Below, piece after piece: positions 4,683-7,907 of a stretch of 7,907 nucleotides of DNA. The notes below the pieces were generated by a model. It did not search any database. It was not told the origin of the DNA and saw nothing but the letters and a program-made list of their open reading frames with translations. The stretch comes from an uncultured Eubacteriales bacterium (GTDB taxonomy: Bacteria; Bacillota; Clostridia; Oscillospirales; Butyricicoccaceae), in NCBI GenBank assembly GCA_934636325.1, contig CAKUAK010000131.1, positions 1-7,907 of the forward strand, read 5' to 3'. Each line of letters opens with the position of its first letter. Position 1 is the stretch's first letter. The position numbers and the translations under genes were made by a program.

Positions 4683-7600
4683 TTACTTGCCCATTTCGCA
4701 GAAGCGCATGAGGATGGCCGCGACTTCGGCACGGGAGGCATTGTCCTTCGGGTTGAGGCTGCCGTTTGCGCCGTTGATGATGCCGTTCTCGACCGCCCAG
4801 CGCATTGCCGTTACGGCATAGCCGCTGACGGTGGAAGCGTCATTGAAGCCGTCGAGTGAGACTGTGCTGTCGGCCTCTCCGGCGTAGCGCCAGAGCATCG
4901 TTACCAGCTGTTCGCGGGTGATCGAGGCTGTCGGGTTAGTGCCGTCGGAAACACCGTTGGCCTTGGCCCAATTCATGCCCTTCTCGTACCAGATCGAGCC
5001 GCCTGTTGTGTCCTGACCTGCGTAACGCGCAAGTACAGTCATCAGCATGCCGCGTGTTGTGTCGGCCTTGGGGGCAAAGAGGTTGTTGCCGACGCCAGAC
5101 ATGAGGCCCTTCTCGTAAGCATAGTCAACAGCTTCGGAATACCAGTCGCTGTCGCTGACATCGTCAAAGCCGGTCTTTTCGGGGTTCTGCTGTGCCTCGG
5201 CCTTGAAGGTGACATCAACAGTTACCTTGCTGCCCGGCATTGTGAAGGAATAGCGACCATTGCCCTTGTCGGTCAGCTCAAGCTCGCTGCCGCTCTTGTC
5301 TGTGACCGTCAGCTTGTCGATGACATAGCCGGTGGCCGGTGTTGCCGTGATGGTGACTGTATCGCCCTTTTCGGCCATCGTGACATTGGACTTCACGCTG
5401 CCGCCGCTGACCGAAGAGGGAAGTGTGATCTTGTAGCCGCTGTCGGAAGAACCGCTGCTCGGGGTGCTGGGCTTGGTAACGATCGACAGCTTGCCGGGGG
5501 CAAAGCTGATGTCATACTTATCGGTATCGACCGTAAGGCCGCTGACCTCAATGATGTATTCACCGGCCTTGGTCAGGTCAATATTCTCGGGTGCGACCTC
5601 TGTCTTGACATCGCCCTCCATGACGTAATACTTGTATTCAACATCGCCGGTAAGGCTGTCGCCCTCGGCAAGGCCGTTGACCGTATAGCTGTTTTCGGGA
5701 AGGGCCGTATCGCCGATGTATGCCGTCTTATCGTCGGCCTTGATGGTGACCCAACCCTTGGTGATGGTTATCGTCATCGTGGCCGAGACGTCATTGTAAT
5801 TATTTCCGTCGCCGGGCATTGTTGCCTTTACATGGACCGTGCCCGACTTGAGGGCCGTCAGGACGCCGTTTTCGAGGGAGGCAAACTCGCTGCTTTCGAT
5901 GGCAGAGCCGTTTTCATTGACCAGCTGCCATACGATGGCGTTTTGTGTCGTGCCGCCCTCGGCCGTGAGGGTCATGCTCTGGCCATAGGGCAGAGTATTC
6001 TTCGATGTGATGTTGAGTGCGCTCTGGCCGGCCTTTGTGATCTGGAAGATGCCGCCCTCGAGCTTGCCGGAGTTAAAGTTTTTGCCGCCCGCGATATCTA
6101 TCGCATAGGAATAATAGCCCACATTTTTCACGTCGGAGGCGCTTACGGCCTCTTGGCTTCCAAAATCGGTGGTGCTGTACTTATACTCGACCGTGATGTC
6201 GCCGCAGCCGGTATAGGGGGAATTGAGTGCGACGTTGACCGACTTTATATTGCCGTCATAGGGGGTCCGGGCGTCGGGAGGTGTGATGGTGAAGAACTTG
6301 CGTGCCGGGTCGGCCCTCCTGATCGACCAGTTATAGGTCTTTGCGACCTCTGTGCCGTCGCTCCATGTCAGGCCGGTGCGGGGCTTGATGGTGACCGTAT
6401 AGTCCCCGGCGTCGGTGGCTTCGGTATCGCCGCTGACGACCGTCCAGCCCGCGCCGGCAAAGACGCCGGTCTGGGTCTCGCCGGTGTATGTCATGCCCGA
6501 CCTTACTGTCGGCTCCTGCGCATAGGGGGCAGCCTGGAGCTGGACATTACCGCTTGTCTGGTCATAGGCCAGCAGGTATTTTGTGGTGTCGCCCTCGTGG
6601 GTGAAGTTGGAGAGGTAATCGCCCTTTACAATGTTGACCGGGTTATCGACCGTTGGGAAGTCGCTTTCCAGATGGAAGCCGATCTTGCCCTTGAAGGTGT
6701 TGTCCGTGGGGATGGTCACCACCGGGTCGCTGGGTGTGCCGTAAACGGCAATATTGGATTCCTTTTTGTTGCTGTCCTTGTTTCCGGTTATCTTTACGTT
6801 GTCCTTGATGGTCAAGGTGGGGTGGCTGTCGGATCTGTCGAAGTATATTCCGGCGCCCTGTCCGTTACTGGAACTGCCGCTTTTATTGACGGTGATCTCT
6901 GTATCACCCTGAAGGACGAGATTTCCCGACGAAAGGTATATTCCGCCATAGTTGCCGCGGGAATTATCGCGGATCTTTGAGGTCCCGCCGATGGTCAGTG
7001 TGGCCTTTGCATCCATCGCTGCATGTATGCCGCCGTAATTGTCGGAGATGTCGCAGTCCTTGATTACCGCGTTCTTCTGTGTATCATAAAAGGCTATACC
7101 CTGATTCTCGTTCCTTTTTACCGTTGTGCCGGTCATAGTGAGGGTATCGTATTTTGAAAGACGAATTCCGTTGTTGCCATTATATGAGAGCGAACCGCCG
7201 TATATATAGACATCGGTTTTGTAATCATCGTATGTGTATCTGTATATGCCGGAGTCTTTATTGCCTGTGACATTGGCGTTGTACATGCGGAGCACATTGG
7301 GGGAATTGGCTTTCCAGGCGTAGAAGCTGAGATAAATTCCGTGGCTGCTGCAATCCTTTACAGAGATATTATAAAGCTCGGCAATGCCGGGGGTGGTATA
7401 GTTATAGTCACTTGCGAGATAGAGGCCGCTGTGGACGGCAGTTGTGGCCGTGGTTGTGGAAATGTATCCCGGGTTTTTATTGCAGTCGGTCAGGATCAGC
7501 TTTGCGCCCTTGACGGTAATACAGTTGAATGCATAGGATGTTGTTATACTGTGGCCGTTAAGGCAGATGGTCGTGTCCTGCGTGATGTTGCTTCCATTGT

Positions 7601-7895
7601 TTCCGCTTTCCAGCTTGACGTCCTGGGTCAGATAGTAGGTCCCGCCGTCGGGAAGGCTGTCATTCGATTCCCACGCGGTATAGGTCACGGTTTTCGAGGC
7701 GGTGTGATCGCCGATATTCTCATGCTCCTTGCCGCAGATACAGTGGTCTGTGTGCTCTCCGGCGGCGTAGGCCGCGATACCGCCGGTCTGCGAGGCCTGC
7801 TCTGCCGTATCGATATCATCGGCCAGGGCCGATACCGGCATGAGGGTCAGGACCATGCAGAGGGCAAGCAGAAGGCCCAGCATCCTTTTTTTCAT
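4683..7895 (-). CDS. Secreted SLH-domain cell-wall protein with beta-helix and Ig-like modules
   Basis: This 1070-residue protein is exported and probably anchored to the wall. Residues 1-25 are a Sec signal peptide: MKKR, a long hydrophobic core, and A-L-A before the likely cleavage at 25/26. Residues 48-58 hold a His/Cys cluster (HTDHCICGKEH). From about 90 to 455 repeated turns (for example SGIYRYTY, NGIRLSKY, QGIAFYDT, GGIYLSSG) with N/D-rich corners read as a right-handed parallel beta-helix, often found in polysaccharide-active or adhesive proteins. Residues ~457-805 contain Ig-like/MBG-type modules, including a Big-like part at 621-713. Residues 820-899 resemble the bacterial InlB-B-repeat domain. 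Residues 909-1070 contain three SLH domains, which in the family bind pyruvylated wall polymers; the TRAE motif is TRGM, TREQ and SRAE in order. GGAGG (7903-7907) precedes the ATG by 7 nt; its promoter is outside the window. No catalytic site was recognised, so the role (adhesion, surface structure or glycan binding) is inferred. Confidence 0.9.
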   Translation of the reverse strand: MKKRMLGLLLALCMVLTLMPVSALADDIDTAEQASQTGGIAAYAAGEHTDHCICGKEHENIGDHTASKTVTYTAWESNDSLPDGGTYYLTQDVKLESGNNGSNITQDTTICLNGHSITTSYAFNCITVKGAKLILTDCNKNPGYISTTTATTAVHSGLYLASDYNYTTPGIAELYNISVKDCSSHGIYLSFYAWKANSPNVLRMYNANVTGNKDSGIYRYTYDDYKTDVYIYGGSLSYNGNNGIRLSKYDTLTMTGTTVKRNENQGIAFYDTQKNAVIKDCDISDNYGGIHAAMDAKATLTIGGTSKIRDNSRGNYGGIYLSSGNLVLQGDTEITVNKSGSSSNGQGAGIYFDRSDSHPTLTIKDNVKITGNKDSNKKESNIAVYGTPSDPVVTIPTDNTFKGKIGFHLESDFPTVDNPVNIVKGDYLSNFTHEGDTTKYLLAYDQTSGNVQLQAAPYAQEPTVRSGMTYTGETQTGVFAGAGWTVVSGDTEATDAGDYTVTIKPRTGLTWSDGTEVAKTYNWSIRRADPARKFFTITPPDARTPYDGNIKSVNVALNSPYTGCGDITVEYKYSTTDFGSQEAVSASDVKNVGYYSYAIDIAGGKNFNSGKLEGGIFQITKAGQSALNITSKNTLPYGQSMTLTAEGGTTQNAIVWQLVNENGSAIESSEFASLENGVLTALKSGTVHVKATMPGDGNNYNDVSATMTITITKGWVTIKADDKTAYIGDTALPENSYTVNGLAEGDSLTGDVEYKYYVMEGDVKTEVAPENIDLTKAGEYIIEVSGLTVDTDKYDISFAPGKLSIVTKPSTPSSGSSDSGYKITLPSSVSGGSVKSNVTMAEKGDTVTITATPATGYVIDKLTVTDKSGSELELTDKGNGRYSFTMPGSKVTVDVTFKAEAQQNPEKTGFDDVSDSDWYSEAVDYAYEKGLMSGVGNNLFAPKADTTRGMLMTVLARYAGQDTTGGSIWYEKGMNWAKANGVSDGTNPTASITREQLVTMLWRYAGEADSTVSLDGFNDASTVSGYAVTAMRWAVENGIINGANGSLNPKDNASRAEVAAILMRFCEMGK

Positions 7896-7907
7896 GTCAA
7901 TTCCTCC

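Noticed and set aside
5832..6980. Plus-strand open frame (382 codons) inside the SLH protein gene
   Set aside because: It is antisense to a continuous, domain-rich 1070-codon gene and has no family-like segments.

Overview
The window looks like chromosomal DNA from a Gram-positive anaerobe of the class Clostridia, perhaps an Oscillospiraceae-like gut bacterium. The clues are strong AGGAGG-type ribosome binding sites, a large secreted protein with S-layer homology (SLH) domains, sigma-A-type promoters, and a fairly GC-rich coding background. This placement is inference; no rRNA or other marker gene is present. All seven genes lie on the minus strand, so transcription runs from high to low coordinates. 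The long plus-strand open frames are antisense shadows.

Layout in transcription order. (1) 7895-4683: a 1070-residue secreted cell-wall protein with a signal peptide, a His/Cys cluster, a right-handed beta-helix, several Ig-like/MBG-like modules, an InlB-B-repeat-like domain and three C-terminal SLH domains. A hairpin terminator follows at 4632-4659. (2) 4549-2749: a MarR-family regulator and a MATE efflux pump, overlapping by 8 bp. Both are driven by a full-consensus promoter (TTGACA-17-TATAAT). An 8-bp inverted repeat that overlaps the -10 box is a strong candidate autoregulatory operator. A hairpin at 2687-2723 ends the unit. (3) 2587-1814: an AT-rich gene with its own putative promoter. 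Its N-terminus is clearly ADP-ribosylglycohydrolase-like, but the metal-site residues are altered and the C-terminal part is unlike that family, perhaps SseB-like. (4) 1728-35: a three-gene unit behind an extended -10 promoter. It encodes a stand-alone pyruvate-kinase C-terminal-domain protein, a small nitroreductase and a CPPC-containing peroxiredoxin-like protein.

The MarR/MATE pair reads as a self-regulated drug or metabolite efflux module. The last three genes share a redox flavour (flavin reductase plus thiol peroxidase-like protein) with a PK-C protein of unknown role. The most unusual gene is the diverged ADP-ribosylglycohydrolase-like one. Two G/C homopolymer tracts (10 and 9 bases) sit just after two stop codons in opposite orientations. 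No RNA gene, CRISPR array, insertion sequence or gene-free stretch over 300 bp was seen.
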